Shown here piece by piece: positions 43,536 to 52,740 of a stretch of DNA of 64,000 nt; within the stretch, counting starts at the first letter, position 1; each line of letters opens with the position of its first letter. The position numbers and the translations under genes were made by a program. Origin of the DNA: an uncultured Bacilli bacterium (lineage in GTDB: Bacteria > Bacillota_I > Bacilli_A > RF39 > UBA660); the NCBI GenBank assembly GCA_934098565.1, contig CAKOON010000001.1, forward strand, positions 1 through 64,000, written 5' to 3'. The notes under the pieces are model-generated. The model was not told the DNA's origin, ran no database searches, and worked only from the letters and a program-made list of their open reading frames with translations.

Positions 43536-43710
43536 GCCTAAATTGAGTAGAAAAAAATGCTTTTTGTAGTCAAATTTTTAGTCAAAGAAATGTCTTTAAG
43601 TTCTAGGTGGATACTGGAATTGAAGACTGTTAATATGACTTAAATTTCAAACCTATTGTAGTCAAAATTATAGTCAAAATGGCTCTTCAAGCAAGTATTC
43701 ACCGTGTATT

Positions 43711-43735
43711 TTCATAGAGTTTGCAACTCTATGAA
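43711..43735 (-). repeat. Right inversion site of segment 2
   Basis: Perfect 10-bp arms around ttgca, the reverse complement of the left centre. Confidence 0.75.
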
Positions 43736-43828
43736 AAGCGTCAAGAAATGTAAAGCACGTGAAATTTTTAATATTGGTTAATCTATAAGCATCAGCTATT
43801 TATAGATGAGAAAGGATTTCTGAAATAT

Positions 43829-45109
43829 ATGAAAAAATTTAATAAGGATAAGTATTTAAAACAATTAAAGTTTAAGAGAGCATGGCGTAAGTATGAAAGA
43901 TGTTTTTACATTGGTGTTCCTTGTTTAATGATTGTTATCTTAGGAATATATTTTACTTATTCAAAGTTTAGTAGTTCTAAAGAAGAGGAGGTTGTAAGAA
44001 CAACAGTTGGGGAATTTATTCATGGTGATGTGGTAATTGGCGCTTATATAGACGGTGAGTATTCTAAAACTATTCCTGGTAAGAATGATGGTTATGTTGT
44101 TAAAAATGTAGTTTGTGATAATGGCGCTGTTGGTGAATGGGACAATGATAAATGGGGTTTACTTACTACTAATATAACCAAAAGAAGCAAATGTAATGTT
44201 TATTTTAAAAAGTATACTAATGCAGAATTTATTGCATTGACAGCTTCTAATGACTCTGCAAATTTCGCAAGTGATGACCCGGATAGTAATATTAGGTATA
44301 TTGGTGCTAATCCAAATAATTATGTATATTTTAACTGTAATGATTATAGTAATCAATCAGATAGTACTTGCGAAAAATGGAGAATAATCGGTGTATTTAA
44401 TAATATAACTAAGAGTGATGGCACAAAAGAAAATCTAGTTAAAATCATAAAAGATGAAAGTATAGGCAATATTGCTTGGGATAGTAATAATGTCAATGAT
44501 TGGAGTACCGCGACATTACAACAAAACTTGAATAGTGGGACGTATTATACAACGACATTAAAAAATGATGCAACAAGAAATGGAATAGAAAATGTAGTAT
44601 GGAATTTAGGCGGAACAGATGCCTATAATACTTCAACGGCAAGTATGTTTTATACAGCAGAAAGAGGCACAACGGTATATAGTGGCAGACCAACAACATG
44701 GACAGGTAAAATCGGTTTAATGTATCCAAGTGATTATGGATATGCAACGTCAGGTGGCTCCACTACAAATCGTTCAACATGTTTATCAACTGTGTTATAT
44801 AATTGGAAAAACACTGATGTTTCTGATTGCAAAGATAATAATTATTTATATAAATCTTCTTATGTACAATGGCTTTTAAATACTTCTGGAGTTAATATAT
44901 CTAATATATTTAATATTGATATTAAAGGTAAAGTTGGCACTACTGCTGTTTTTCCTAATACTCATGGTAATTTTAATCTTAATTATGAAGAAATGCTAAC
45001 ACCCGCTAGTACCACTGTTAATGTGCGTCCAGCCCTTTATTTAAAATCAGATATCTCAGTAAAATCAGGCAATGGTACATCATCAACACCTTATCAATTA
45101 AATCTTTAA
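43829..45109 (+). CDS. Surface protein, membrane-anchored, lectin-like C-terminus, 426 aa
   Basis: A basic N-terminus (KKFNKDKYLKQLKFKRAWRKYER) precedes one membrane helix (about 27-47). The rest is extracellular, Asn/Thr/Ser-rich with several Cys. The end VRPALYLKSDISVKSGNGTSS resembles the ARPVINLKADVEISGG end of the three larger surface proteins, so the C-terminal fold is probably shared although the N-terminal part differs. It is the only gene behind invertible segment 2. SD AGAAAGGATTTC is modest. The function is probably adhesion or ligand binding, by inference. Confidence 0.75.
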   Translation: MKKFNKDKYLKQLKFKRAWRKYERCFYIGVPCLMIVILGIYFTYSKFSSSKEEEVVRTTVGEFIHGDVVIGAYIDGEYSKTIPGKNDGYVVKNVVCDNGAVGEWDNDKWGLLTTNITKRSKCNVYFKKYTNAEFIALTASNDSANFASDDPDSNIRYIGANPNNYVYFNCNDYSNQSDSTCEKWRIIGVFNNITKSDGTKENLVKIIKDESIGNIAWDSNNVNDWSTATLQQNLNSGTYYTTTLKNDATRNGIENVVWNLGGTDAYNTSTASMFYTAERGTTVYSGRPTTWTGKIGLMYPSDYGYATSGGSTTNRSTCLSTVLYNWKNTDVSDCKDNNYLYKSSYVQWLLNTSGVNISNIFNIDIKGKVGTTAVFPNTHGNFNLNYEEMLTPASTTVNVRPALYLKSDISVKSGNGTSSTPYQLNL

Positions 45110-45133
45110 TGATTTATCATGCTTTATTAATTT

Positions 45134-45165
45134 AAAACTAATAGAAGAGAAACTATTAGTTTTTT
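45134..45165 (+). terminator. Terminator of the 426-aa surface gene
   Basis: AAAACTAATAG, loop AAGAGAAA, CTATTAGTTTTTT: an 11-bp stem. Confidence 0.8.
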
Positions 45166-45177
45166 GATGTCATATGC

Positions 45178-45206
45178 TTGCTAAAACTTATAAAATATAA
45201 TAAAAT
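45178..45206 (+). promoter_or_regulatory. Promoter of the DUF4358-like gene
   Basis: TTGCTA (45178-45183), 17-nt spacer, TAAAAT (45201-45206). Identical hexamers occur at 63354. Confidence 0.6.
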
Positions 45207-45234
45207 AGTTTATGCGAAAGAGTGGGGAATGAGA

Positions 45235-46470
45235 ATGGCAACTAGAAAGAAAAAAACGACTAAGAAGACTAGTAGTTCTAATACTAATAGTAAGACAAAA
45301 AAGAATGTTAAGAATACCAAAAAAGATATAAAAAAAACAGTAGAGAAGAAGACAACACAAAAGAAAAGTACAACTAAAAAGACTAATACAACTCCAAAGA
45401 CTACTGCTAAAGTATCTAAGGAAATAGAACTACCAAAGACAAAAGTACAAGCTAAAATAGAGGAAGAAACTAAAGAGTTAGAATTACAAAAACTTTTAAA
45501 TGAGTCTCGGAAGACAGAGACTAAGAAACCTAAGAAAAAGAGCCATGCTAAGAATATAGCTAAATCTAAGAGTAGTGATTTTTATAAGAAGTTAAAGAAA
45601 CTACAGAGAAGGATTAAAATCTATGGACTGGGTAGTGTTTTAAAGAAGAAGTATATTATTGCGGGAGTTAGTATTTTTTTAATACTTATTATGGGGATTA
45701 TTGTTGTTAACCATGTAAAGCCTAAGGATATGAGTATTAATTTAGATAAAGTATCAGCAGAGATAGATGGACTTAAGACTTTAAGGTATGATATTAATAA
45801 TACTTTAGATATTATAAGTGATAGTAAATCTTATGACTTAGATAAGAATAATAAAGTTAATTTAAATGAATATTATGAGTATGATTTTACGGAGTTTAAC
45901 TTAAAGAGAAGTTGGTTGGATGAATTTAGAATTTATTATAATGAGAAATCTAAACAACTATTTATGGTTTTTAAACCTAGTAGTGATAGTTCTAATAACG
46001 TAACTGCCGCTATTGAGAAGTTTTTAAAGACTAAGAAGATTAAAGCTACTAAAGAAGATTATGATGGCTATATCTTTTATATTAATAGTAATGATAATAC
46101 AAGAGTAATTAGTAAAATTAAACAAAGTCAGGTAAAGGTTTTTGATATTCTGCAAGATTTAAATAAAGATGAAATTAAAGAAGTCTATGGGATTGATAGT
46201 AGTTTATATAAAGATTATAAAGTAAAGACGGCTTGGATTGTGAAAGCTAATGTTACTGAGTATTTAATGTTTTTACCAAAGAATAATAATAGCGCTAAAG
46301 AGATAGAAAAGTTAATGAATGAGTATTATGCTAAAAAGGAAGGCAATTGGGAGAAAGACCAAGATAATTTAAATCTTTTAAAGAATAGGTATACCGGAGT
46401 TTATAACGGCTATTTAGTTTATATTGTCTCTAAAGATAATGATTTAGTTTTACAGTTGATTAAGAAGTAG
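45235..46470 (+). CDS. Membrane protein with Lys/Thr-rich head and two DUF4358-like domains, 411 aa
   Basis: Residues 1 to about 140 are basic and repetitive (KKTTKKTSS, KKTTQKKSTTKKT), probably cytosolic and possibly nucleic-acid or membrane binding. One membrane helix (about 142-162) follows. The outside part has two related halves: LFMVFKPSSD ... AAIEKFLKTKK ... YDGYIFYINSND, and YLMFLPKNN ... EIEKLMNEYYAKK ... YNGYLVYIVSKDND. Each resembles the DUF4358 pattern of Bacillota lipoproteins, so a tandem duplication is likely. I use ATG 45235 because AGTGGGGA precedes it at normal spacing. Confidence 0.65.
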   Translation: MATRKKKTTKKTSSSNTNSKTKKNVKNTKKDIKKTVEKKTTQKKSTTKKTNTTPKTTAKVSKEIELPKTKVQAKIEEETKELELQKLLNESRKTETKKPKKKSHAKNIAKSKSSDFYKKLKKLQRRIKIYGLGSVLKKKYIIAGVSIFLILIMGIIVVNHVKPKDMSINLDKVSAEIDGLKTLRYDINNTLDIISDSKSYDLDKNNKVNLNEYYEYDFTEFNLKRSWLDEFRIYYNEKSKQLFMVFKPSSDSSNNVTAAIEKFLKTKKIKATKEDYDGYIFYINSNDNTRVISKIKQSQVKVFDILQDLNKDEIKEVYGIDSSLYKDYKVKTAWIVKANVTEYLMFLPKNNNSAKEIEKLMNEYYAKKEGNWEKDQDNLNLLKNRYTGVYNGYLVYIVSKDNDLVLQLIKK

Positions 46471-46491
46471 TATATAGAACTACTTTTTTTT
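46465..46491 (+). terminator. Terminator overlapping the stop of the 411-aa gene
   Basis: AAGTAGT, loop ATATAGA, ACTACTT then T-run. Confidence 0.65.
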
Positions 46492-46549
46492 CTTGTTAAA
46501 GATATTCTATAAGATAAAGATAATATTTTCTTAAAGTGAACGAAAAGAC

Positions 46550-46577
46550 TTGACAGATTGAAATTTCGTGCTATACT
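46550..46577 (+). promoter_or_regulatory. Strong promoter of the 46635-48202 operon
   Basis: Perfect TTGACA (46550-46555), 16-nt spacer, TATACT (46572-46577). Confidence 0.7.
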
Positions 46578-46634
46578 AGGTCTTCATAAAGAAGGGGATT
46601 AGTGGCTTTAGGCCATATATCTAGGGAGGATATT

Positions 46635-47330
46635 ATGTATTTAGAAGAGTTAAAAAAATTAATTAACATGGTTACAGCTTGCTTAAGAGTCGATGTTAAC
46701 AAGTTAATGGACCAAGAAATTTTTGAAAGTTTAGAAGAAAGTATTTTAATGCGTTTAGAAAAGTATTCTAATTATTTGAAACGTGTTCAAAATGAAAACG
46801 AAGCTGTTTTAGAAGGCATAGGGTGTTTTAGGGATATATATTATGGAATTAATGAATATTTAGCTAAAAGAGCTTTTAGACCATTAGCAGATTCCCAAGA
46901 ATATAGAGAATTTTTTGGAAATATTGCAAAGATTAAGAAAGATATAGATTTTGATGATAGAAAACAACTTCAAGAAATAGATACTTATTTAGAACAATTA
47001 TTAAATTTATTAATTGCTAATCGTTATGCTTTATATAATTTTGAAGTGGATAATCATAAAATTGTTAGTAGTAACTTAGTTTTTGAAGATGATTGTTTTA
47101 TTCCAATGAACTTTAATTATGCTTTTAGTTTCTCAAAACGTCCATCAGAAGGACGAATAAGATATGGTCGTCCAATTAAGGTGGAATATCAGTTAGATAG
47201 TATCGCCAGGAAAGTTTTAAAAAATAATGTTCATAGTGGTGATGTAATTAACCAATATAGCAATGGTGGTTTTGATAAACTTTGTCCAGATGATATTAAA
47301 GATATGGCTGGTTGTCGTAGAATGGCTTAA
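46635..47330 (+). CDS. Hypothetical helical protein, 231 aa
   Basis: ATG 46635 follows AGGGAGG at 6 nt. An upstream in-frame GTG has no SD. Long helices (YLEELKKLINMVTACLRVDVNKLMDQ, ESILMRLEKYSNYLKRVQNENEAV) lead into a more structured C-terminal half (FEDDCFIPMNFNYAFSFSKRPSEGRIRYGRP). No membrane segment. It lies 2 nt from the next gene, so the two products probably act together. Family not recognised. Confidence 0.68.
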   Translation: MYLEELKKLINMVTACLRVDVNKLMDQEIFESLEESILMRLEKYSNYLKRVQNENEAVLEGIGCFRDIYYGINEYLAKRAFRPLADSQEYREFFGNIAKIKKDIDFDDRKQLQEIDTYLEQLLNLLIANRYALYNFEVDNHKIVSSNLVFEDDCFIPMNFNYAFSFSKRPSEGRIRYGRPIKVEYQLDSIARKVLKNNVHSGDVINQYSNGGFDKLCPDDIKDMAGCRRMA

Positions 47331-47332
47331 TT

Positions 47333-48202
47333 ATGGATAAGAGTAAATTTTATAAAGTTTTAGGGCTTCCTAATAATGCTAGTAAAGAAGCTGTTTCTAA
47401 AATGTATAAACTTCTAATGGAAAATTATAGACCTTTAATTCAAGCTGGAAAGTTAGATGTTTCGGTTTTAACAGAGCTTAATATGGCATATATGTGTCTT
47501 ATGGCAGATAATACAGCTGATATTACAAGAAATATGCTTGATAAATTTTTCAGAAATAATAATTTTGTTGAAAATATATTTGATTTAAAATATTTGATTG
47601 GAATTTTAATTACTACTGATACTTTCTATACTTTTAGTGGCACTATAGTGAATATTTTAGGAGATTATGTTATTAAGATAAATGCGCTGCTTAAAAAAAT
47701 AATGGATATTCAAGAACCGGAAAAGTTAGCCGCTCAATTAAAAGCGTATGATGAAATAGAAAAAAGTTTAATAAAAGAATTTTCCTTCGGTAGTAATAAT
47801 TTAGGAAAATATTATTTATATTGTATGGATTATATGCCTTATGGAGTTTTGGATTTAGAAGAATTTTCTAAATTTAATAGTTGTTTAATGACTTGTACTA
47901 GTTCTACTGAGATTATAGCTTTTCTTAAATCTAATCTTGATTTTATAATACACTTAAATAATGCCAGTGAAAAAATGAAGAACAGCTATGCTAAATCGGT
48001 TTTGGTAGAGTCAGATTTAAATATTTCAGAGAAAAATCTTTTGGCTAGTAATGTTTCTAGAAGAGTATCTGATGAGGTTATTAAAAATAAATTTTCATTG
48101 GATGAATTAACTAACTTTTATCTAGGGGGTAAGGTAGAAGATATTAGAAAACAAGCTGCTAATAGTTTAGGCCTAGCTCATAAATTAAATAAAAAAGCTT
48201 AG
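47333..48202 (+). CDS. J-domain-like protein lacking the HPD motif, 289 aa
   Basis: Residues 1-65 read like a DnaJ domain (FYKVLGLPNNASKEAVSKMYKLLMENYRPLI ... LTELNMAYMCLMAD), with helix II and helix III positions kept. The HPD tripeptide that stimulates DnaK is replaced by a YRPLIQAGK-type loop, so it is unlikely to activate a Hsp70. The rest (about 70-289) is helical with no known domain. Coupled to the preceding gene. Calling it J-like is inference from the N-terminal pattern. Confidence 0.6.
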   Translation: MDKSKFYKVLGLPNNASKEAVSKMYKLLMENYRPLIQAGKLDVSVLTELNMAYMCLMADNTADITRNMLDKFFRNNNFVENIFDLKYLIGILITTDTFYTFSGTIVNILGDYVIKINALLKKIMDIQEPEKLAAQLKAYDEIEKSLIKEFSFGSNNLGKYYLYCMDYMPYGVLDLEEFSKFNSCLMTCTSSTEIIAFLKSNLDFIIHLNNASEKMKNSYAKSVLVESDLNISEKNLLASNVSRRVSDEVIKNKFSLDELTNFYLGGKVEDIRKQAANSLGLAHKLNKKA

Positions 48203-48225
48203 GAATTGTTAAAAGATAAAGAATT

Positions 48226-48247
48226 GGACTTTAATAGTCCTTTTTTT
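48226..48247 (+). terminator. Terminator
   Basis: GGACT, loop TTAAT, AGTCC then seven T. Confidence 0.75.
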
Positions 48248-48295
48248 GTTCTTTTTACGAAAACATGGTTGCTTAAAATGCCAATATTTTTTTCA

Positions 48296-48324
48296 TTGTA
48301 AAATACTAGCAAATCGTATATAAT
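48296..48324 (+). promoter_or_regulatory. Promoter of the Ig-like surface protein gene
   Basis: TTGTAA (48296-48301), 17-nt spacer, perfect TATAAT (48319-48324). Confidence 0.65.
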
Positions 48325-48352
48325 TAAGTTAAGGTAAAAAGAGGTTAGCGAT

Positions 48353-49663
48353 ATGAATAATAATAATTTGAATACCCAAAATAACAGTAGTAATCAAGTT
48401 AATAATACTACTTCTTTAAATAATAATTTAAATAATCAAGTACCAGGGATTAACTCTAGTAATGGAGTTTTAAATAACCAAGGGGGAAGTTTAAATCAAA
48501 ATGTAAATGTTGGTAATTCAATTCCTGGAAAAATATTTAATACTACTACGGGAAATGCAGAAAGTTCGGTAACTAATAGTATTCAAGGTAATGCTAATCT
48601 AGTGAAAAATAATAGTAATCAAATTACTAATGATGATAATACTTTGAAAATTGAAGAAACCTCAACGATAAGAAGTCAAAAAGGAACGGTTGCTATAGCT
48701 AGTCTTACTAATGAAGGGGTTAATATTTTAACTGATAAGTTACCCGAAGCGATAGATATTAGTATAAAAGCTAAGAAAATAGTGGAAAAGAACGGCAAAA
48801 AAGTTAGAATTATGACGAAAAGAGAATTAATTACTAACATTGTTTTAAGCGTCATTTTTGTTATTGCTATTTGTGCTGGTGGTTATGGTGTTTATTATTA
48901 TTTCTTTGGTCATAATCCGAGAAACTTTGAAACTAAAAATATCAAGGTTGAGTATGGGAGTACCATTCCCGAGTCAGTATTAAATTATATTAATTTGACG
49001 GATATTAGTGAACCTGATTATACTTTGGATTTATCTGCTGTTAAAGAGGAAATTGGTACTTATACGTATAAAGTTAGTTATGGTAATACGGTTAAAACGG
49101 GGACGATAACTATTGAAGATACCAAGGCTCCAGAGATTACTTTCAAGGATAATTTAGAATTTGCAGAAGGCTCAAACATAACCAAAGATATGTTGGTTAA
49201 GGAATGTAGTGATTTATCTGATTGTAATTATGAACTTACGAGTTCGGTAGTTACTAATAACGTGGGGGAGATTGAAGCAAGTATTACGGCTACTGATAAC
49301 TTTGGTAATACAAAAGATTATCCTATTACCATTAAGATTTATGAAAAATTAGTAGAGATGATTTGCCATAAAAATGATTTAGACCAAGAGAAAATGGTTA
49401 TTAATGTTAGTGAGTATGATGCTTATTTTAAAAGGGATAAAACTCTTAAAAACGGTAAGTATCGTGAGATAGTAACAATTCCTAGTACTGATAATTATAA
49501 CGCCTTAAAAGATTCTTATCTAAATAACGGCTATAAATTAGATGATAAAAATAAACAAGCTACTAAAGAAAGTGATATTGATAATATTTCTAATTTAACT
49601 AATCAAGATGAAATTAAAACGCATTTAGAAAGTAATGGCTATATTTGTCGAATTGTAGAATAA
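48353..49663 (+). CDS. Membrane-anchored protein with Asn-rich head and Ig-like outer domains, 436 aa
   Basis: Residues 1 to about 105 are Asn/Ser-rich low complexity, then a short ordered piece and a basic stretch before one membrane helix (about 165-187, IVLSVIFVIAICAGGYGVYYYFF). Outside are two bacterial Ig-like units: VEYGSTIPESVLNYI ... GTYTYKVSYGNTVKTGTITI, and DTKAPEITFKDNLEFAEGSNI ... ASITATDNFGNTKDYPITIKI (DUF5011-like). A small C-terminal domain with Cys follows. The signal-anchor topology and N-rich cytosolic head resemble the 357-aa protein at 38752. Confidence 0.75.
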   Translation: MNNNNLNTQNNSSNQVNNTTSLNNNLNNQVPGINSSNGVLNNQGGSLNQNVNVGNSIPGKIFNTTTGNAESSVTNSIQGNANLVKNNSNQITNDDNTLKIEETSTIRSQKGTVAIASLTNEGVNILTDKLPEAIDISIKAKKIVEKNGKKVRIMTKRELITNIVLSVIFVIAICAGGYGVYYYFFGHNPRNFETKNIKVEYGSTIPESVLNYINLTDISEPDYTLDLSAVKEEIGTYTYKVSYGNTVKTGTITIEDTKAPEITFKDNLEFAEGSNITKDMLVKECSDLSDCNYELTSSVVTNNVGEIEASITATDNFGNTKDYPITIKIYEKLVEMICHKNDLDQEKMVINVSEYDAYFKRDKTLKNGKYREIVTIPSTDNYNALKDSYLNNGYKLDDKNKQATKESDIDNISNLTNQDEIKTHLESNGYICRIVE

Positions 49664-49668
49664 TAAGT

Positions 49669-49696
49669 AATACTAGATACATTGGTGTCTGGTATT
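49669..49696 (+). terminator. Terminator of the 436-aa gene
   Basis: AATACTAGATAC ... GTGTCTGGTATT pair over 12 positions with G-U pairs, followed by ATTTTC. Confidence 0.5.
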
Positions 49697-49708
49697 ATTT
49701 TCTTTTTC

Positions 49709-49738
49709 TTGATAATAGTGATTGTTTAAAGAGATAAT
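49709..49738 (+). promoter_or_regulatory. Promoter before the 225-aa gene and dxs
   Basis: TTGATA (49709-49714), 18-nt spacer, GATAAT (49733-49738). Confidence 0.5.
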
Positions 49739-49772
49739 TTATGATAGAGTAGTAGTACTTGCGGGAGGATTT

Positions 49773-50450
49773 ATGATTGACTTAGAAAATTTTAGAAATA
49801 TTGGTCTTGAAGATACAGATTTATTAGAAAAATCATTTTTACATAATAAATTCTTTAAAGATAATGGGATTGTTACTTTAAGAGATTTATTAGTTAAAGA
49901 AAGAGATGGGAAGATTATTTATACTTTAAATCCTCAAATTAATAAGATGGTAATGGCTTTTATTAATTTATGTAAACTTAAGTATTTAGGAATTCCTGTT
50001 GATATGGGGATTGACCCTTGGGGGAGACATCATTATACTTTTTGGACTGATGAAAGGAATATCAAGAGAATAACTTATTTAGGGTTTGATATTAAAAAAG
50101 TTATAGAAATTGCCTTAGAAGTTTTTGCGAGTAGAGATGTGTGTTCTATAGAGGAAAATAGTTCCTTTAAAGAGGATAATTTTATTAGTTTAGCGGAAAT
50201 TTTAATGAATGATGATGTTTTAGCAAGCTTTGGTAATCTTAATATAAGTGATGAGGAGATGAATAGAATTAGTTTAGTATTTTATTATTTAAAAGATACT
50301 TTAGATAATGTTGATATTTTAGAATGTCGAGATATCTCTTTACTTAAAGCTAAAAGAAGAGAACTTTTAGAGGCCGAGAAAGAATTAGGACTTAAAAGAA
50401 GGTTGATAGCAAGGAGAATTAAAAATTTAACTGATGGGGCTAGTATCTAG
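49773..50450 (+). CDS. Hypothetical protein, 225 aa
   Basis: ATG 49773 follows GCGGGAGGA. The upstream in-frame TTG has no SD. The N-terminal part (MIDLENFRNIGLEDTDLLEKSFLHNKFFKDNGIVTLRDLL) resembles short helical helix-hairpin-like modules. The C-terminus is a charged helix (KAKRRELLEAEKELGLKRRLIARR). Cytosolic. Family not recognised. It sits directly before dxs (44 nt). Confidence 0.65.
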   Translation: MIDLENFRNIGLEDTDLLEKSFLHNKFFKDNGIVTLRDLLVKERDGKIIYTLNPQINKMVMAFINLCKLKYLGIPVDMGIDPWGRHHYTFWTDERNIKRITYLGFDIKKVIEIALEVFASRDVCSIEENSSFKEDNFISLAEILMNDDVLASFGNLNISDEEMNRISLVFYYLKDTLDNVDILECRDISLLKAKRRELLEAEKELGLKRRLIARRIKNLTDGASI

Positions 50451-50494
50451 TCTTTTTCTTTGATATCATAGTAATACAGCTTGGAAGTGGGAGT

Positions 50495-52396
50495 ATGGAA
50501 GTAAAAGATATTAAGAATCCGAAGTTTTTAAAAGACTTAGATTATAATGAATTAGAAAGTTTAAGTAAGGATATTAGAACTTTTTTGATAGAGAATGTCA
50601 GTAAGACAGGGGGACATTTATCTTCTAATTTAGGAGTAGTAGAGCTTACAATGGCTTTACATAGAAACTTTAATTTACCAAAGGATAAAATTATTTTTGA
50701 TGTTGGTCATCAAGCTTATGTCCATAAGATTTTAACAGGACGGGCTAAAGAATTTATAACATTAAGACAATTCAATGGGTTATCAGGTTTTCAAAAAAGA
50801 GAAGAATCAAAATATGATAATTATGAAGCTGGACACTCTTCAACTAGCTTGTCAGCAGCTTTAGGATTTGCTTTAGCTAGAGATAAAAAAAGGGAAAAGA
50901 ATCATGTGGTGGCGGTAATTGGTGATGGTTCGATTGGTAATGGTTTATCTTATGAAGCTTTAAATCATATCGGAGATACAAATACTAGATTAATTGTTAT
51001 TCTTAATGATAATGAAATGAGTATATCAAAAAATGTTGGGGCTTTGCATAATACTTTAGATAAGATTAGAAGTACTAGTAAATATCATAAGACTATGCAA
51101 GATACCAAAAGTGTTTTAAATAAAAGTGTTTTCTTAGGAAAATATTTATATAAGGGAGTTAAGTATTTAAAAGAGTCTTTTAAGAAGATATATATGAAAG
51201 AGGGATACTTATTTGAAGAATTGGGACTTAATTATTATGGGCCAATTAATGGGCATGATTTCAAGGAGTTAGATAAGTATTTAGAAATGGCCAAAAATGA
51301 GACGCAACCGGTTTTGTTACATGTTATTACGAAGAAGGGAAAAGGCTATAGATACGCTGAAGAAGATAAGGTTGGCCTTTGGCATGGAGTTGGTCCTTTT
51401 GATATCGAGACAGGAAAATTTAAAGCTAAGAATGATGGTAAGATTTCTTGGAGTGATATTATTACTAAACATTTAATTAATTTAGCCAAAAAAGATAAGA
51501 AGATTATGGTTATAACGCCAGCCATGGCTAATGGTAGTAAGTTAAATCATTTTAAAGAACTTTATCCAGAACGTTTTATTGATGTTGGCATTGCCGAAGA
51601 ACATGCTTTAGTATTAGCCAATGCTATATCTTTAGAAGGAGAGAAACCTTTTGTTTCGATTTATTCGACATTTTTGCAAAGAGGTTATGATGAAATTGCT
51701 CAAGATATTGCCAGAATGCAAGGTCATGTTGTTATTGGCATTGACCGAGCCGGAATAGTTGGTGAGGATGGGGAAACTCATCAAGGTATTTATGATATTG
51801 CTCTTTTAAATAATATTCCTAACCTGGTTATTATGGCTCCTTCGGATGAGGCGATGGCGGGTGATATGTTATATACGGCTTTTAAAGTTAAAGGACCAGT
51901 GGCAATTCGGTATTCTAAAGATAGAATAGAAGAACAAGAGTCCCTTTATCATTCATTAGAACTTGGTAAGTGGGAAGTTAGTGGTTATCCAGAAAAAGTT
52001 ATAAACGATGGTTATATAATTAGTTATGGAGACTTTTATAATCGGGCTTTAGAGATAAGAGATGAGTTAAAGAAAAAAAATATTTATCTAAAAGTAGTAA
52101 ATGCTATGTTTATTAAACCAATGGACTATGTGGTTTTAAAAGAAATTGTTAAACAGAAGAAGCCGGTTTTTGTTTATGAAGAAGTAACTAGCATTGGTTC
52201 TTTAGGCAGCGAAATTGCTAAGTATTTGTTGGAGTGCGAGTTTAAGAGTGTTTTTTATGACTATGCTATTAAAGATGAATTTATAAAACAAGGTAAAAAA
52301 GAAGAAGTAATTAAGTTTTTAAAATTAGATAATGGTAGTATAATAAAAGACATAGAAAAGAGATTAAATAATGCAAATAGAAGTAAAAACAGTTAA
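50495..52396 (+). CDS. dxs: 1-deoxy-D-xylulose-5-phosphate synthase
   Basis: Thiamine-diphosphate enzyme that joins pyruvate and glyceraldehyde 3-phosphate, the first step of the MEP isoprenoid pathway. 633 aa, full length. TPP-binding motif GDGSIGNGLSYEALN (about 150-164), catalytic-region H in DVGHQAYVHKILTGR, transketolase C-terminal DVGIAEEHA (about 363-372) and DRAGIVGEDGETHQG. The product also feeds thiamine and pyridoxal synthesis. The end overlaps the next gene by 26 nt. Confidence 0.97.
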   Translation: MEVKDIKNPKFLKDLDYNELESLSKDIRTFLIENVSKTGGHLSSNLGVVELTMALHRNFNLPKDKIIFDVGHQAYVHKILTGRAKEFITLRQFNGLSGFQKREESKYDNYEAGHSSTSLSAALGFALARDKKREKNHVVAVIGDGSIGNGLSYEALNHIGDTNTRLIVILNDNEMSISKNVGALHNTLDKIRSTSKYHKTMQDTKSVLNKSVFLGKYLYKGVKYLKESFKKIYMKEGYLFEELGLNYYGPINGHDFKELDKYLEMAKNETQPVLLHVITKKGKGYRYAEEDKVGLWHGVGPFDIETGKFKAKNDGKISWSDIITKHLINLAKKDKKIMVITPAMANGSKLNHFKELYPERFIDVGIAEEHALVLANAISLEGEKPFVSIYSTFLQRGYDEIAQDIARMQGHVVIGIDRAGIVGEDGETHQGIYDIALLNNIPNLVIMAPSDEAMAGDMLYTAFKVKGPVAIRYSKDRIEEQESLYHSLELGKWEVSGYPEKVINDGYIISYGDFYNRALEIRDELKKKNIYLKVVNAMFIKPMDYVVLKEIVKQKKPVFVYEEVTSIGSLGSEIAKYLLECEFKSVFYDYAIKDEFIKQGKKEEVIKFLKLDNGSIIKDIEKRLNNANRSKNS

Positions 52397-52712
52397 ATTA
52401 TGTGTAATGGTGCCAAAAGATTATACTGAGGTAGTTAGAAGTGCTATGGGAAAATATGAATGTGGTATTCAAGGAAATTATGGGGAATGTATGAATATTA
52501 CGGAGTGTCATTGTACTTTTAGACCTAATGATAAAGCTAATCCTTTTAAAGGGAGTAAAGGCGTTTTAGAACATTCTTTGGAAGATAAAATAGAAGTAAC
52601 TTGTGATATAGATAAAGTTAAAGGTTTGATTGAGGTTATAAAGAAGGTTCATCCTTATGAAGAAGTAGGAATAGATATTTATCCTCTTATTGATATAGAT
52701 TATTTTAAGTAA
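52371..52712 (+). CDS. Stand-alone NIF3/YqfO insert-domain protein (COG3323-like), 113 aa
   Basis: Matches the CutA-like domain inserted in YqfO/NIF3 proteins: KLCVMVPKDYTEVVRSAMGK, GNYGECMNITECHCTFRP, NPFKGSKG and the C-terminal HPYEEVGIDIYPL. Stand-alone copies are known in Bacillota, and their function is unclear. ATG 52371 lies inside the dxs end (26-nt overlap), so translation is coupled. Confidence 0.82.
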   Translation: MQIEVKTVKLCVMVPKDYTEVVRSAMGKYECGIQGNYGECMNITECHCTFRPNDKANPFKGSKGVLEHSLEDKIEVTCDIDKVKGLIEVIKKVHPYEEVGIDIYPLIDIDYFK

Positions 52713-52740
52713 AAGCATATATTATATTAGAGGAATATTT

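Larger units (their letters stand above)
43446..43735. other. Putative invertible promoter segment 2 (290 bp)
   Basis: Sites at 43446-43470 and 43711-43735. Both have perfect ttcatagagt / actctatgaa arms; the centres are tgcaa and ttgca, exact reverse complements of each other and different from the centres of segments 1 and 3. The inside has the same order: leftward promoter, TAGTC pair (43567 and 43579, 12 bp apart), second pair (43659 and 43671, 12 bp apart), then GGCTCTTCAAGC near the right site. It lies directly upstream of the surface gene at 43829. No ORF inside. Confidence 0.7.
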
